This document shows, in pieces, positions 62,828 through 64,000 of a stretch of DNA of 64,000 nucleotides (positions are counted from its first letter, which is position 1; each line of letters starts with the position of its first letter). The position numbers and the translations under genes were made by a program. Source of the stretch: Acidobacteriota bacterium (lineage in GTDB: Bacteria > Acidobacteriota > Terriglobia > Bryobacterales > Bryobacteraceae); contig JAFDVZ010000008.1 in assembly GCA_018268715.1 (NCBI GenBank), positions 244,234-308,233 of the forward strand, in the 5' to 3' direction. The notes below the pieces were generated by a model. That model worked only from the letters and a program-made list of their open reading frames with translations. It did no database searches and was not told the origin of the DNA.

Positions 62828-63211
62828 ATGTCCCTCACCAGCCCGATCGACGAATACATAGCCGGCCTCGCGGAGCCCGCGCGGACGACGCTCGCCAAGG
62901 TATGCGCGGCCATCCGCGCCGCCGTCCCGGAAGCAACAGAGGAAGCGATCGTCTACCGCATGCCAGGCTTCAAGTACAAAGGACCGCTAATCGGCTTCCT
63001 GGCCCACCCCAAGCACTGCGCGTTATATCTGATGAGCGGCGGCGTACTCGACGGCTTTCGGAAGGAAGTAGCCGCCTACGAGACGGCCAAGGGGACGATT
63101 CGTTTCCCATTGGACAAGCCATTGCCGGCCGTTCTGATCAGGAAGCTGGTAAAGGCCCGCATCGCGGAAAACGAAGCCCTGAAGTCCCGAAAAAAGGCGC
63201 CAGCCGAATAG
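62828..63211 (+). CDS. DUF1801 family protein (YdhG-like)
   Basis: A 127-residue cytosolic protein. The family pattern is clear: PIDEYIAGLAEPARTTLAKVCAAIRAAVPEATE, then VYRMPGFKYKGPLIGFLAHPKHCALYLM and GTIRFPLDKPLPAVLIRKLVKARIAEN. The fold resembles the iron chaperone frataxin-like group in some relatives, but its function is not settled. It follows the glycosidase-like gene by 21 bases on the same strand. Confidence 0.88.
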   Translation: MSLTSPIDEYIAGLAEPARTTLAKVCAAIRAAVPEATEEAIVYRMPGFKYKGPLIGFLAHPKHCALYLMSGGVLDGFRKEVAAYETAKGTIRFPLDKPLPAVLIRKLVKARIAENEALKSRKKAPAE

Positions 63212-63283
63212 GCCAATTGCCGCGGAGCGCCCCGGCTCCAAAGCAACCAACCATCTGGATGCTATTGCAATATCTTTATCTAC

Positions 63284-63532
63284 ATGGCAAGATCCAATAC
63301 CCACCTTGCCAAGCAGGGAACAAGTCTCGCAGTCCGCATCCCGAAAGCGATCGTGGAGGCCGCCGGACTACACCCTGACGATGAACTCGAAATCGAGCTT
63401 CAGGACGGCGTCATCGTCATCCAGGCCGCCGTCAGCAAGCCCACCCTCGAGCAGCTAGTCGACGCCATCACTCTCGAGAACTGCCACCCGGCCACCGACT
63501 GGGGCCAACCCGTCGGAAAGGAAGCACGGTAG
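63284..63532 (+). CDS. mazE: MazE-like AbrB-type antitoxin
   Basis: An 82-residue swapped-hairpin DNA-binding antitoxin. It opens with KQGTSLAVRIPKAIVEAAGL and continues DDELEIELQDGVIVIQ, the AbrB/MazE core. A C-terminal tail (LEQLVDAITLENCHPATDWGQPVG) is the toxin-binding type that matches MazE. The stop overlaps the first codons of a broken mazF frame. Whether it is still expressed as an orphan antitoxin is not known. Confidence 0.9.
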   Translation: MARSNTHLAKQGTSLAVRIPKAIVEAAGLHPDDELEIELQDGVIVIQAAVSKPTLEQLVDAITLENCHPATDWGQPVGKEAR

Positions 63533-63666
63533 ACCGTCGCTGGAGTCCCGACCGCGGCGATCTGGTTGGGCTCACTTTCGACCCGCACGCCGGCCGTGAA
63601 CAAGCCGGTCGTCGTCCCCCGCTTGCGCTCTCGCCGTGTCCGGACCGGTTCTTCGCCGCTGCATGA
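63529..63666 (+). pseudogene. Truncated mazF toxin remnant
   Basis: Directly after mazE, the frame from 63541 reads WSPDRGDLVGLTFDPHAG then REQAGRRPPLALSP. This is the N-terminal third of a MazF mRNA interferase (usual form GDLVWLTFDP..GREQAGRRPALVLSP). The expected start codon is GTA (63529-63531), overlapping the mazE TAG, and no ATG/GTG is present. Homology ends near 63636; the frame then runs to TGA at 63664. The remaining two thirds of MazF are absent, replaced by CRISPR sequence. Hence it is non-functional. Confidence 0.8.
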
Positions 63667-63680
63667 GGTAGTTGCTGCGG

Positions 63681-64000
63681 ATCTCAATCCCCTTCGCATC
63701 GGGGAGTGGGTCCGGACTTATCGAGTCTTTGCTCGACCTCGACTTCTACAAGTCTCAATCCCCTTCGCATCGGGGAGTGGGTCCGGACAGAAGGGGGGCT
63801 GTTATTGGCAGAGAGTATAGCCTCCAAGTCTCAATCCCCTTCGCATCGGGGAGTGGGTCCGGACGCGGCCGCCAACAACAACGCCTGCGTTGGTTAGCCG
63901 GAAGTCTCAATCCCCTTCGCATCGGGGAGTGGGTCCGGACAAAAACATCAACACTGGCACTTTCAAGAAGACTTTCGAGAAGTCTCAATCCCCTTCGCAT
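63681..64000 (-). CRISPR. CRISPR array, leader-distal end (continues beyond window)
   Basis: Four full 37-base repeats at 63681-63717, 63752-63788, 63828-63864 and 63904-63940, and a fifth cut at the window edge (63982-64000). Spacers are 34, 39, 39 and 41 bases. The repeats are identical except that the first has A instead of G at its first base. On the minus strand each repeat starts GTCCGGAC and ends GGGGATTGAGAC, giving an ATTGAGAC-type 5' handle as in type I/III systems. The array is therefore probably transcribed leftward, with the leader and cas genes beyond the right edge. An internal stem CCCC/GGGG surrounds an 8-base loop. The degenerate first repeat fits the terminal, oldest end. 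Confidence 0.95.

Noticed and set aside
63566..63897. Plus-strand open frames running through the CRISPR repeats
   Set aside because: They translate repeat sequence and change reading at spacers; not genes.

Overview
The window is GC-rich, densely coded DNA from a Gram-negative, diderm bacterium. The protein families point to Acidobacteriota, most likely the Solibacteres/Bryobacteraceae: an Oar-type beta-barrel receptor, VWFA-like Tat proteins, DinB/DUF1572 and pentapeptide proteins, multiheme cytochromes with no classical operon around them, and an LptC/LptA/LptB lipopolysaccharide export set. This placement is inferred from family content, not from a marker gene. No prophage, insertion sequence or rRNA was seen. 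The one RNA gene recognised is tRNA-Gln(CTG). The right edge runs into a CRISPR array.

Layout, left to right. 1-5 kb: a partial NapC/NirT-type multiheme cytochrome (minus), a Tat-exported HisC-like aminotransferase with its own terminator, and a methyl-accepting chemotaxis protein. 5-14.4 kb is one long minus-strand run, read from 14.4 kb leftward: Kef-type antiporter, HAMP-only membrane protein, URO-D-like protein, fused LptC-LptA, LptB, sterol-desaturase-type hydroxylase, esterase and type IV pilin. 14.5-20.8 kb (minus): an HDOD signalling protein, then a tightly coupled trio of N-truncated Oar-like outer-membrane barrel, VWFA-like Tat protein and membrane-anchored coiled-coil protein. 20.9-29.7 kb: tRNA-Gln, GNAT, M49 peptidase, lexA, LolA-like carrier, HGSNAT-like membrane acyltransferase, pentapeptide protein, a LarA-type nickel racemase and DinB.

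29.7-44.7 kb: a decaheme OmcA/MtrC-type cytochrome with a clear terminator, a CDF-polX-NUDIX operon, an rdgB-rph-microprotein operon, a divergent phosphoglucose isomerase, an OafA-type acyltransferase and an S9 peptidase coupled to a duplicated-domain exported protein. 44.7-49.7 kb (minus) is a probable metal-acquisition operon: TonB receptor, small CxxC protein, DUF4198-Kelch fusion and CbiX-like chelatase. Its promoter is flanked by two copies of a palindromic operator. 50.1-58 kb (plus) is a compact run of uvrA, deoxyhypusine-synthase-like protein, CPBP protease, mtnA, VOC protein, YihY/BrkB and an unknown protein, several of them overlapping by ATGA. 58-64 kb: a D15-type barrel, a phospholipase-C-type phosphoesterase, a Tat-exported six-hairpin glycosidase-like protein, DUF1801, mazE, a broken mazF, and the distal end of a CRISPR array.

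The strongest candidates for something new are the dual-operator TonB/CxxC/DUF4198-Kelch/CbiX operon, the plug-less Oar/VWFA/coiled-coil trio, and the mazF remnant that stops at an eroded CRISPR repeat. Many starts are GTG or TTG. Where an internal start fits better, because of a ribosome-binding site, signal peptide or overlap with the upstream gene, it was chosen and the reason is given.
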